Source of the DNA: Mesorhizobium atlanticum
GTDB lineage: Bacteria; Pseudomonadota; Alphaproteobacteria; Rhizobiales; Rhizobiaceae
Reading direction: 5' to 3'
Assembly: GCF_003289965.1 (NCBI RefSeq)
Contig: NZ_QMBQ01000002.1
Location: forward strand, 124,001 to 188,000
DNA: 64,000 nucleotides
Part shown: positions 34,520-42,543 of the stretch, in pieces
Numbering within the stretch: the stretch's first letter is position 1
How the letters are laid out: every line of letters starts with the position of its first letter
Notes under the pieces: generated by a model
Database searches by the model: none
What the model saw: the letters and a program-made list of their open reading frames with translations, nothing else
Told to the model about the DNA's origin: nothing
Made by a program: the position numbers and the translations under genes

Positions 34520-34597
34520 GTCTGGTTTCTCCTTAATGCCGGGATATGAGACCGCCGCCGTGGTCCTTCGGGAGGCGGCGCTTGATCCTTCGTGCGC

Positions 34598-35041
34598 TTA
34601 CATCCGTTCGCCGGGCAGCTTGCCCGCCTGTTTCACCCAGGAAACAAGCTGCTTCTCGTCGATCCGATCGGTCTCATGGATATGGACATAGCGCGTGTCG
34701 CTGCTCTTGGATTCGACCGGAGGCACGGGGTCCAGCGACAGGCCACGAAAGAACGCCACCTTGATGTATTTGGCGAAGCAATGGATGCCGAGAAACCAGC
34801 CTTCGCCTTCCATGCCGTAAAATGGAGAATTCCATTTGACGGCCTTTTGCACATTGGGGATGGCTTGCTCGATGAGCTGGTCGAGCCGGCGCCCGACCTC
34901 GCTCTTCCAGCCCGGCATAGCGGCGATATAGGCCTGGACAGGAGCATCGCCATGGCCCTTGGCGATCTGCGGATTGCCGCCCGAACGCAGGACCGGCTTC
35001 CTGTCAGGAGATGCGTCGGCCTTCGATTTCGACTTCGCCAT
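34598..35041 (-). CDS. DUF1801 domain protein (second copy)
   Basis: A 147-residue protein: a basic N-terminus of about 30 residues, then the DUF1801 domain with LIEQAIPNVQKAVKWNSPFY (about 60-79) and FAKYIKVAFFRGLSLDPVPP. It is longer than the neighbouring copy and ends VSWVKQAGKLPGERM. Its ATG shares a base with the stop codon of the preceding small membrane gene (TGATG), so the two are coupled. Confidence 0.87.
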   Translation of the reverse strand: MAKSKSKADASPDRKPVLRSGGNPQIAKGHGDAPVQAYIAAMPGWKSEVGRRLDQLIEQAIPNVQKAVKWNSPFYGMEGEGWFLGIHCFAKYIKVAFFRGLSLDPVPPVESKSSDTRYVHIHETDRIDEKQLVSWVKQAGKLPGERM

Positions 35042-35274
35042 CAGGCCGATCCCGTGCGCTCGCGCGACGGCTCGCCGCGCCACCTGGCGGCGTAGGGCAG
35101 CACGAACATGTAGAGCCCGCTGAACAAAAGCAGGAAAAGCGGGATCAACGGCGAATAGACGATCCAGGCGGGCGGCGGGCCCATGGTCATCGCGATGAAA
35201 TTGGCAACAACCGTGACGGTGAAGACGATCGACAGCCAGCGATGGAGCTGCCTGATCCATTTGCTCCAGTCCAA
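35041..35274 (-). CDS. Small two-helix membrane protein
   Basis: A 77-residue protein with two hydrophobic segments (about 12-30 and 37-60) and a basic C-terminus. The start is TTG at 35274 with GGGAGG about 6 bases upstream. The text LHRWLSIVFTVTVVANFIAM resembles PepSY-type membrane helices, but no domain is large enough to confirm this. It is cotranscribed with the DUF1801 gene. Confidence 0.7.
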   Translation of the reverse strand: MDWSKWIRQLHRWLSIVFTVTVVANFIAMTMGPPPAWIVYSPLIPLFLLLFSGLYMFVLPYAARWRGEPSRERTGSA

Positions 35275-35313
35275 TCTAACCTCCCTTGCAAATGACGAGA
35301 CGGATCGAGCTCG

Positions 35314-35706
35314 CTACCAGCGCGCCAACTGCGAAAGCTGGACGAGGTTGCCGCAAGTGTCGTTGAGCTGCGCGATGGTCGCGCCGGTCACCGCGGTCGG
35401 CGCCATCGCAAAATTGCCGCCATTGGCCTTGATGCGCTCATGGTCGGCCTTGATGTCGTCGCTGAAAAGCATCAGCGCCGGCTGGCCCTGCTTGAACATC
35501 GCCTGCTGGTAGGTTTTTGCGGCCGGATTGTCGTTCAGCGCCAGTTGCAGTTCGGTGCCGTCAGGGTCGTCCGGCGAGACGACGGTTAGCCAGCGAAACG
35601 CCCCGTTGGTGAAGTCGGCCTTCTTGGTGAATCCCAGCACGTCGGTATAAAAGCCGAGCGCCTTTTCCTGGTCGTCGACATAGATCGTGGTCAGCTTGAT
35701 CTTCAT
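35314..35706 (-). CDS. VOC family (glyoxalase-like) protein
   Basis: A 130-residue protein with the VOC beginning IKLTTIYVDDQEKALGFYTD and a second half KADHERIKANGGNFAM, ending in LNDTCGNLVQLSQL. It is the third gene after arsR and the SRPBCC gene in what looks like one operon. The ATG at 35706 has GGAG 8 bases upstream. Substrate unknown; relatives in such operons are often annotated as extradiol-type or glyoxalase proteins. Confidence 0.87.
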   Translation of the reverse strand: MKIKLTTIYVDDQEKALGFYTDVLGFTKKADFTNGAFRWLTVVSPDDPDGTELQLALNDNPAAKTYQQAMFKQGQPALMLFSDDIKADHERIKANGGNFAMAPTAVTGATIAQLNDTCGNLVQLSQLARW

Positions 35707-35792
35707 TTCGATATCTCCATAGCTTGCGCCTGCGGTGTGCCGCCCCGCTAAACAGCGTGTGGTTCCGAGCAGTTCTGCTGTAGGCCGCGACC

Positions 35793-36197
35793 TCAGTCGA
35801 GCCGCGAAAGGACTTCCTCCAAGGTCGCCAGATACCTCTTCCAGCCGACGGTGGCGCCGCGGTAGTACGGCTCCTGATCCGTGCGGAAGCCGACCTGCTC
35901 CATGCGCAGATGCGTGCCCGTGCCCGTCGGGGTCAGCGTCCAGGTGACCACGCTCTCGAGGTCCTTGGTGTCCCAGCTGTAAGACAGCGTCCGGTTCGGT
36001 TCGACCGTCTTCACCCGGCAGTCGACGCCGCCCCAGTCCGCGCTCAGATTGAAGCGATGGTCCACGACCGGCTTGAAGTCGTTCTTCATCAGCCATGCCT
36101 CGATGAGATGCGGCTGGGTGAGCGCGCGCCAGATCTTTTCCGGCGCAAAAGGTATCTCGCGCTCGACAATGACGGAGCGCGTTGCGGCTTCATTCAT
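35793..36197 (-). CDS. SRPBCC (AHSA1-like) domain protein
   Basis: A 134-residue START/AHSA1-fold protein with VEREIPFAPEKIWRALTQPH at the N-terminus, the family-typical ADWGGVDCRVKTVEPNRTLS in the middle, and VGWKRYLATLEEVLSRLD at the C-terminus. Its ATG overlaps the arsR stop (ATGAATGA). This ArsR-SRPBCC pair is common in rhizobia; the ligand is unknown. Confidence 0.9.
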   Translation of the reverse strand: MNEAATRSVIVEREIPFAPEKIWRALTQPHLIEAWLMKNDFKPVVDHRFNLSADWGGVDCRVKTVEPNRTLSYSWDTKDLESVVTWTLTPTGTGTHLRMEQVGFRTDQEPYYRGATVGWKRYLATLEEVLSRLD

Positions 36198-36517
36198 TGA
36201 TCCATCCTTTTGAGGAGGTCTTCCAGGTCGTCGAACCGGCTTTCCCAAAACCCCGCCATGTCGCGCGTCCAGTCCATCAGCGGGGCAAGCGCCTTGAGTT
36301 GCGCGCTGTAATGGGTCTGGCGCCCTTCATGGCGATCGCGCACCAGCCCCGCCTCCTTGAGCACGCCGAGATGCTTCGACACCGCCGGCTGCGACACACC
36401 TGCCTGCGCGGTGAGGGCTCCGACCGTCTGCTCGCCCTGGCGGCACAGACGCTCGAAGATGGCGCGCCGGGTCGGATCGGCAAGCGTCCTGAACAGCATA
36501 TCGTGCGCGGTGGTCAT
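36194..36517 (-). CDS. ArsR family transcriptional regulator
   Basis: A 107-residue winged-helix repressor with FRTLADPTRRAIFERLCRQG (about 8-27), recognition helix VSQPAVSKHLGVLKEAGLVR (about 43-62) and the wing DRHEGRQTHYSAQ. No metal-binding Cys pair is visible, so it is more like the SdpR type than a metal sensor. An inverted repeat lies directly upstream of its start codon. It is the first gene of an operon with SRPBCC and VOC genes. A TTG at 36526 is an alternative start. Confidence 0.9.
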   Translation of the reverse strand: MTTAHDMLFRTLADPTRRAIFERLCRQGEQTVGALTAQAGVSQPAVSKHLGVLKEAGLVRDRHEGRQTHYSAQLKALAPLMDWTRDMAGFWESRFDDLEDLLKRMDQ

Positions 36518-36520
36518 TCC

Positions 36521-36546
36521 AATCAATAACCCGTTGGCTATTGATT
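36521..36546 (-). promoter_or_regulatory. ArsR-type operator (inverted repeat)
   Basis: Perfect 8-base arms aatcaata / tattgatt separated by 10 bases, directly upstream of the ArsR start. Repressors of this family bind such AT-rich inverted repeats, so autoregulation is likely. Two near-copies of ataacccgttgg overlap the same region. Confidence 0.55.
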
Positions 36547-36669
36547 GACGTATAACCGTTGGGATATGTATGAGTCAAGCAGCGAATGGGGACGGCCCGC
36601 CCGCGATCGCGACAGTGGATCGCCACCGGCGTGCCGCTATCGGCCGAACGATATTGAACAGGTGTCCGC

Positions 36670-37137
36670 TTAAGACGGATCGGCCGCCGGAAACGTCAGA
36701 TCCCGGAGCAGCGTCGAAAGCTCAGGCTCGTCGATGAGCAGGGCAGCGTCCGCCGGCGGCAGCCACGCGCGTTGCCGGTTCGCGGCTTCCCGCCAATCGG
36801 CAAGTTCCTCGGTGACTTGGAGGAGGAAGACCGAAACGTCCACGCGAATGAAGCCATCGGCCATGCGTTTCCAATAGGAATAGGTACCGGCAGGCTGCTT
36901 CAGGGCCTTGCCGAGAACGCCGGCCTCTTCCTGGGCTTCGATCGCCGCCGCCCTGCGCCCGGATTTGCCCTTCATGGGCCAGCCCTTGGGCACGATGAAG
37001 CGCCGCGTGGTGCGCGAGGTGACGAGCAGCACTTCGAGGCCGCCGTCTTCCCGCAACCGAAACGGAATGGCCGCCACCTGGCGGATCCGTTGCCCTTTCT
37101 TGGCTCGGCGAACTGCTTTCTTCTTGGTTGTTGCCAT
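36670..37137 (-). CDS. NUDIX hydrolase (DIPP-like)
   Basis: A 155-residue protein with a very basic N-terminus (about 1-20) and a Nudix box GWPMKGKSGRRAAAIEAQEEAG (about 55-75, split here across the usual G, E and EE positions) in the DIPP-type arrangement. It probably hydrolyses a nucleoside diphosphate-linked or inositol-type substrate, not established. The arginine normally beginning REUXEE is replaced by Ile. The start at 37137 (MATTKKKAVRR) fits better than 37170. Confidence 0.85.
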   Translation of the reverse strand: MATTKKKAVRRAKKGQRIRQVAAIPFRLREDGGLEVLLVTSRTTRRFIVPKGWPMKGKSGRRAAAIEAQEEAGVLGKALKQPAGTYSYWKRMADGFIRVDVSVFLLQVTEELADWREAANRQRAWLPPADAALLIDEPELSTLLRDLTFPAADPS

Positions 37138-37282
37138 CCCAAATTCCGGTGAGAGCAGCATCCCCGCCATACGCTATCGGCGCGGGCAAAACCTGTCCCC
37201 TGCAAACCCTAAAACCAACACCCTTGCAATCCGGTATTTTGCCGGTAAGTAAGTCGGCTAATAAACTGAAAAAAACAAAATG

Positions 37283-37588
37283 TCAGCGGCAAACCCGCGA
37301 AATCGTGTTGCCGACCGCTTCCATTCGACATGTCTGATCATATACCGGCACGTCGGGCCGAGGCTGGCGGGCGGTCGGCCGGTCGAGTTCACGATAGATC
37401 TGCTGCTGTTGCTGGTACTGCTGCCGCTGCAATTGGTTCTGCAACTGCTGCAGCTGGTTCTGCTGCACCAATGCGTTGCGGTTGGTCGGGATGACGACCT
37501 GGGCCGATACACCGGAAGCCATGCCCAGCAAGCCGGTGGCCGCCAGGGCAGCTGAAATCAGAAACGTCGACAGGTAGCGGGGCGACAT
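37283..37588 (-). CDS. Glutamine-rich exported protein
   Basis: A 101-residue protein with a signal peptide (about 1-28, cleaved near VSAQ), then a Gln-rich helical stretch with about 15 Gln in 30 residues (about 38-65), and a C-terminal pair of Cys in QTCRMEAV and SRVCR that could form a disulfide. I do not recognise the family. It is divergent from the IalB gene. Composition suggests a coiled-coil periplasmic protein. Confidence 0.7.
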   Translation of the reverse strand: MSPRYLSTFLISAALAATGLLGMASGVSAQVVIPTNRNALVQQNQLQQLQNQLQRQQYQQQQQIYRELDRPTARQPRPDVPVYDQTCRMEAVGNTISRVCR

Positions 37589-37789
37589 GGCTTCCTTGTC
37601 CGCATGAAAAACAGAACCTTCGCCTAATATAGGGTGTTCGACCAGCGGTGCCATGGTCAGCTGACCGATTGTCATGCCGAAGAAAATCCGGCCCGTGCCC
37701 CAGCATTGCACTTGACGGTGGCGCGGGCTGGCGGCTCTAACAGCGGCTCCGCCCGTCCGCGCGACCGGCCGGTTGGCAAGAGGGATTCG

Positions 37790-38380
37790 ATGAAAATCAG
37801 GTATAAGTTTGCCATAGCGATGCTGGCCGTCGCGGGTTTCGTCGGTCCGCCGGCACTCGCCGCTCAGAACAAGGGCGACAAGGTGGCGCCCGCGGCTCAA
37901 CCCGCCGACGCGCGGGCCAAGCCGCTCTTGCCGGGCGGCGCCTCGGCGCTTTCGGAAACGCATGGCGACTGGACGGTGAACTGCCAGGTCACCGGCACCA
38001 ACAAGATCTGCAGCCTGTCGCATCAGCAGTTCAACAAGCAGAGCGGGCAGCGGCTGCTGGCGATCGAATTGACGACCAAGACCGGCCAGGACGCGACCGG
38101 CACGCTGGCGCTGCCCTTCGGGCTTGCGCTCGCCAACGGGATCTCGCTCGGGATCGACGACAAGAAGCTGGACGGCACGTTGCAGTTCAACACCTGCCAG
38201 GCGGTGGGCTGCCTGGTGACGGTGACGTTCGATGCCGACACCACGCCGCTGCTGCAGAACGGCACGTCGCTGAAGATCAATGCCACGGCGGCCGACACCA
38301 TGCAGCCGATCTCCTTCACCATCTCGCTCAATGGTTTCGGAAGCGCGCTGGCGCGGACGGCGGATCTGTCGGCGGATTAG
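37790..38380 (+). CDS. Invasion-associated locus B (IalB) family protein
   Basis: A 196-residue exported protein: signal peptide (about 1-24, cleavage near LAAQ), then the IalB domain with GDWTVNCQVTGTNKICSLSH (about 58-77) and a second Cys pair in FNTCQAVGCLVTVTF (about 126-140). IalB proteins are common in rhizobia and Brucella relatives; the Bartonella protein affects host-cell invasion but the molecular function is unknown. AGAGGGA precedes the ATG. Confidence 0.9.
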   Translation: MKIRYKFAIAMLAVAGFVGPPALAAQNKGDKVAPAAQPADARAKPLLPGGASALSETHGDWTVNCQVTGTNKICSLSHQQFNKQSGQRLLAIELTTKTGQDATGTLALPFGLALANGISLGIDDKKLDGTLQFNTCQAVGCLVTVTFDADTTPLLQNGTSLKINATAADTMQPISFTISLNGFGSALARTADLSAD

Positions 38381-38405
38381 TTCGCTTTAGGCCGGCTGAA
38401 CGCTT

Positions 38406-38462
38406 CGTCATCCACGGGCGAAGCAGGAGCGAAGCTCCGTCGCGGAGACCTTGGGACGACGA
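38406..38462. repeat. Intergenic repeat copy (cgtcatccacggg family)
   Basis: Reads cgtcatccacgggcgaagc at the left and ends ttgggacgacg, arms of an imperfect hairpin with inner ggagcgaagctcc. A second copy at 47071-47127 begins gtcatccacgggcggagcaa and ends ggaatgacg. Both lie next to kdp genes: this one after kdpE, the other upstream of the operon. Confidence 0.7.
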
Positions 38463-38501
38463 CCTTGAGATGCTTCGGCCAACCACCACGGCCTGCGTCG
38501 G

Positions 38502-39194
38502 CTACTCGACCTCGCGCAATCGGTAGCCGACGCCCGTCTCGGTAATGATGTAGCGCGGCTGGTCCGGCGTCTTCTCGATCTTCTGCCGCAACTGGCGGAC
38601 ATAGACTCTCAGATATTGCACGTCGGTCGAGTCGTTCCAGATCTGCTTCATCAGGAGCTGATGGGTCAGCACCTTGCCGGCATATTGCACGAGCATGCGC
38701 AGGATGTCGTATTCCTTGGGCGACAGTTTCACTTCCTTGCCCTCGACCTTGACGATGCGCTTCACCAGGTCGACGGAGAGGTCGCCGGTGTGGAACACCG
38801 GCTTCTCACCCTGCTGCTGAAACTTGTGGCGCAGCGCCACGCGGATGCGGGCGACCAGCTCGTTCATGCCGAAAGGCTTTGTCACATAGTCATCGGCGCC
38901 GAGCTCGAGCGCCGAGACGATGCCGGCTTCGTCGGTGCGGCTGGAGAGGATCACGACCGGAATGTCGAGACCGTCGCCGCGCCACTTGCCGAGCAGCTCC
39001 AGGCCCGTCATGCCGGGCAGGCCGAGATCGAGCAGGATCAGGTCTGGCCGTTCGGTCTGCAAGATTTCGATCGCCGCCTTGGCGTTCGGCGCCTCGGAAA
39101 CCGTATAGCCCTGGCTGCCCAAGCCAACGCGCAGCAATTTGCGGATCGGCGGCTCGTCGTCGACGACCAATATGGAAACGGTCTGATTTGTCAT
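38502..39194 (-). CDS. kdpE: KdpE response regulator
   Basis: A 230-residue OmpR/PhoB-type regulator. Receiver phospho-acceptor in LILLDLGLPGMTGLELLGKW (about 52-71), effector winged helix with VKLSPKEYDILRMLVQYAG and VYVRQLRQKIEKTPDQPRYI. It activates the kdp operon under potassium limitation. Its ATG overlaps the kdpD stop by 4 bases. A repeat element follows. Confidence 0.96.
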   Translation of the reverse strand: MTNQTVSILVVDDEPPIRKLLRVGLGSQGYTVSEAPNAKAAIEILQTERPDLILLDLGLPGMTGLELLGKWRGDGLDIPVVILSSRTDEAGIVSALELGADDYVTKPFGMNELVARIRVALRHKFQQQGEKPVFHTGDLSVDLVKRIVKVEGKEVKLSPKEYDILRMLVQYAGKVLTHQLLMKQIWNDSTDVQYLRVYVRQLRQKIEKTPDQPRYIITETGVGYRLREVE

Positions 39195-41923
39195 GCCGCA
39201 TCATCCGTAAGGGGGGCGCCCAGCGCCGGCAAGTCAGCCGGCACGGGCATGCGGATGGTGAAGATCGCGCCTGGACGGTCGGTGCGGTTGGCCGCCGCGA
39301 TCGTGCCGCCCATCGCCTCGATGAAGCCGCGGCTGATCGACAGGCCGAGGCCTGTGCCGGCGCGCACCTGGTCGCGTTTGCGCACGCGGTAGAAGGTGTC
39401 GAATATCCGCTCCAGGTCGCCCGGCGGGATGCCCGGTCCCTCATCCATCACCTGCAGGATGACGGCGCCGTTGTCGACCCAGGCCTGCAGCCGGATGATC
39501 GAGCCCGGCGACGCGTATTTAGCGGCATTGTCGAGCAGGTTGAACAGCGCCTGCTCGAACAGCACGGGATCGAGCCGCAGCATTGGCAGGTCGGCCGGGA
39601 TGTCGGTCTCTATTGTGTGCTCGGCGGTGATCTTCTGCGCCCGGTTCAGCGCCGAGCCGACGACATCGCCGACATAATGGAGCGCGTAGTTCGGCTCCAT
39701 CGCGCCCGACTCGATCCTGGTCATGTCGAGGAGATTGGCGATGAAGCGGTTCAGCCGTTCGGACTCGCTGACGACCGTCGACAATAGCTCGGCGCGATCC
39801 TTTTCCGGCAGCGCCGGCGCGAATTCCTTCAGCGTGCCGGCCGCGCCCATGATCGCGGCAAGCGGCGTCTTCAGGTCGTGCGAGATCGAGGTCAGCAGCG
39901 CCGAGCGCAACCGGTCCGCCTCAGCGGCGAGCCTGGCGCGGTCGACATCGGCGACGAGCTGGACGCGCTCGATGGCCACCGCTGCCTGGTCGGCCAGGGC
40001 GTCGAGCAGGCGCTGCTGCTCAGGCGTCAGCAGCGGCCCCTGCTTGTCGTTGTCGAGGCCGACCACGCCGATCGCGGTCCGCCCCGTCCGCAAGGGGAGA
40101 TAGAGGCGTTTTGCGCCGGGCAAGGTGTCGGCGCCGCGGCCGGCGGCGCGGTTGTGTTCCCAGGCCCAGCGGGCGGCCGCAATATCGGCCTCGGCCAGGG
40201 TATCGTCCGGCGGATAGCCGGCCTTGACGGTAATGGTGCCGTTTTCCGGCAGGAGCAGCACAACACGGACCTTCAGCATCGAGGCGATCTGGAAGGCGGT
40301 GGCCCACAGCACGTCGTCGAGCGTGCCGGCGCCGGCGAGCTTCTTGGAAAAGGAATAGATGTCCTCGGTGGCGCGCGCCCGCGAGCGCGCGGCGACCGCC
40401 TGGCGCTGCACGCGCGCCGTCAGGTTGCTGGCGATCACGGCGACGACGAGGAAGACGACGAAGGCTACGATGCTTTCCGGATCCCGGATCGTCAGCGTGT
40501 AGCGCGGCTCGAGGAAGAAGAAGTTGAAGGCAAGCGCGCTCACGAAGCAGGCATAGAGCGCCGGCCAGAGCCCGAAGGTCACAGCCGCGGTCAGTACCGC
40601 CAGTAGCAGGACGCTGGCGAGATTGCGGACGTCCAGGAACTGGTCGAGGATCGAGCTGACGGCCAGCGCGCCGGCGACATAGACGGTCGAGATCAGATAG
40701 GGCCAGATCTGGAAAGGCTTCTGCTCGGGCGCAGCCTTGACGCGTACCGGCGGGGCGTCGCCATCGCGCTCGGCGCCGGAAATGACGTGGACGCTGATGT
40801 CGCCGGCATTGCGGATCAGATCATAGGTGAGCGAACCCTCGATCAGCTCGCGCCAGCGCGAGCGCGTCGGCCGGCCGATGACGATATGGGTAAAATTATT
40901 CGTTGTCGCGTGGCGCACGATGTCCTGGGCGACGTTGTGGCCTGGAATGGTGGCGATCTCGGCGCCGAGCTGCTCGGCAAGGCGCAGGTTCCTGGCCAGC
41001 CGGTCCTTGTCTTCCTCGGACATGCCGGCCAAACGCGGCGTGTCGATGTGAAGCGCCGTCCAGGGCGCGCGCAGCCGGTCGGCGAGCCGGCGCGCATAGC
41101 GGATGCGGGCCGCGCCGCCAGGCTGCGAGTCGACGCAGACCAGCACCCGCTCGCCGGCCGCCCAGGGGCCTGGAATGGCATGCGACTGCATGTGGTTGAG
41201 CAGCTGTTCGTCGACGCGCTGGGCGGTGCGGCGCAACGCCAGCTCGCGCAGCGCCGTCAGGTTGCCTGGAGAGAAATAATTCTCGATGGCGCGCTGCGCG
41301 GTGTTGGGGAAATAGACCTTGCCGTCCTGCAGCCGCTTGATCAGGTCGTCAGGGGTCAGGTCGATGATCTCGATGTCGTCGGCCTCGTCGATGATGGAAT
41401 CGGGAACCGTCTCGCGCACCCTGACGCGCGTGATCTGGGCGACGACATCATTCAGGCTCTCGACATGCTGGATGTTCAGCGTGGTGTAGACGTCGATGCC
41501 TTGCGCCAGGATCTCCTGCACGTCGAGATAGCGCTTGGGATGCCGGCTGCCTGGCGCGTTGGTGTGGGCAAGCTCGTCGACAAGGACCAGAGCGGGGCGC
41601 CGCTTCAGGATGGCGTCGATGTCCATCTCATCCAGGGTCTGGCCGCGGTAGTCGACCAGGCGGCGCGGGATCACCTCATAGCCGTCGACCAGGGCCTGGG
41701 TTTCCTTGCGGCCATGGGTTTCGACGACGCCGATGACGACATCGACGCCGTCGGCGCGGCGAGCGCGGCCCGCCATCAGCATCTCGTAGGTCTTGCCGAC
41801 GCCGGGTGCCGCGCCGAGAAAAATGCGCAGGCGGCCGCGTCCCTCGCGCTCGGCATGCTCGAGGAGCGCGTCGGGGGAGGGGCGGTTCTCGGAGTCGGTC
41901 CTGTCGTCGGGCATTGCGTCCAA
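39191..41923 (-). CDS. kdpD: KdpD potassium-sensing histidine kinase
   Basis: A 910-residue sensor kinase. KdpD N-terminal domain with Walker-type FLGAAPGVGKTYEMLMAGRA (about 32-51), a universal-stress-protein domain (about 250-375), four membrane helices (about 400-500), a GAF domain, HisKA with TSISHDLKTPLAAIMGAAG (about 680-700) and an HATPase domain with LLDNAAKYAS and GTGLGLSISRG. It senses low K+/turgor and phosphorylates KdpE. It lies 44 bases after kdpC. Confidence 0.97.
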   Translation of the reverse strand: MDAMPDDRTDSENRPSPDALLEHAEREGRGRLRIFLGAAPGVGKTYEMLMAGRARRADGVDVVIGVVETHGRKETQALVDGYEVIPRRLVDYRGQTLDEMDIDAILKRRPALVLVDELAHTNAPGSRHPKRYLDVQEILAQGIDVYTTLNIQHVESLNDVVAQITRVRVRETVPDSIIDEADDIEIIDLTPDDLIKRLQDGKVYFPNTAQRAIENYFSPGNLTALRELALRRTAQRVDEQLLNHMQSHAIPGPWAAGERVLVCVDSQPGGAARIRYARRLADRLRAPWTALHIDTPRLAGMSEEDKDRLARNLRLAEQLGAEIATIPGHNVAQDIVRHATTNNFTHIVIGRPTRSRWRELIEGSLTYDLIRNAGDISVHVISGAERDGDAPPVRVKAAPEQKPFQIWPYLISTVYVAGALAVSSILDQFLDVRNLASVLLLAVLTAAVTFGLWPALYACFVSALAFNFFFLEPRYTLTIRDPESIVAFVVFLVVAVIASNLTARVQRQAVAARSRARATEDIYSFSKKLAGAGTLDDVLWATAFQIASMLKVRVVLLLPENGTITVKAGYPPDDTLAEADIAAARWAWEHNRAAGRGADTLPGAKRLYLPLRTGRTAIGVVGLDNDKQGPLLTPEQQRLLDALADQAAVAIERVQLVADVDRARLAAEADRLRSALLTSISHDLKTPLAAIMGAAGTLKEFAPALPEKDRAELLSTVVSESERLNRFIANLLDMTRIESGAMEPNYALHYVGDVVGSALNRAQKITAEHTIETDIPADLPMLRLDPVLFEQALFNLLDNAAKYASPGSIIRLQAWVDNGAVILQVMDEGPGIPPGDLERIFDTFYRVRKRDQVRAGTGLGLSISRGFIEAMGGTIAAANRTDRPGAIFTIRMPVPADLPALGAPLTDDAA

Positions 41924-41967
41924 TCATAATTGCGCCGGGGGTCGTGTCGATCCCCGGCGCGCGTGGA

Positions 41968-42531
41968 TCACTTCAGTTCGTCCAGCGCCAGGTTAAGCGC
42001 CAGCACATTGACCACCGGCTCGCCCAGGACGCCAAGCTCGCGAGCTTCGACATGACCGTCGACGAGTGCCTTGAGCTTGGCCTCGTCAACGTCGCGGGCC
42101 TTGGCGACGCGCGGCACCTGGAAATAGGCGGCCTCGGGGCTGATGTCGGGATCGAGGCCGCTGCCGGAGGTCGTGACGAGGCCCATCGGCACCGGCGCGT
42201 TCGGGTTCTCGGCCTTCAGCTTCTCGGCGTCGCCCTTGATGCGTTCGATCAGCTTGGGGTTGGTCGGGCCGAGATTCGAGCCGCTGGAGGAGGATGCGTC
42301 ATAGCCATTGCCGGCGGCCGACGGCCGGCCGTGGAAATAGCGGTCGCCGGCAAAGGCCTGGCCGATCAGGCTGGAGCCGATGACCTTGCCGTCCTTCTCG
42401 ATCAGGCTGCCATTGGCCCGGCTCGGAAACAGCGCCTGGGCAATGCCGGTCATGCCGATCGGATAGATCAGGCCGGTCAGCACCGTGAAGAAGACGATCA
42501 TGACAAAAGCGGGTCTGAGTTGCTTGAACAT
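41968..42531 (-). CDS. kdpC: Potassium-transporting ATPase subunit KdpC
   Basis: A 187-residue protein with one N-terminal membrane helix (about 10-30) and a periplasmic domain. Family text: [20 protein letters not shown] and [20 protein letters not shown], followed by [20 protein letters not shown]. KdpC raises the affinity of the KdpFABC complex. It lies 12 bases after kdpB. Confidence 0.97.
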   Translation of the reverse strand: MFKQLRPAFVMIVFFTVLTGLIYPIGMTGIAQALFPSRANGSLIEKDGKVIGSSLIGQAFAGDRYFHGRPSAAGNGYDASSSSGSNLGPTNPKLIERIKGDAEKLKAENPNAPVPMGLVTTSGSGLDPDISPEAAYFQVPRVAKARDVDEAKLKALVDGHVEARELGVLGEPVVNVLALNLALDELK

Positions 42532-42543
42532 CGGAATAAGTCC

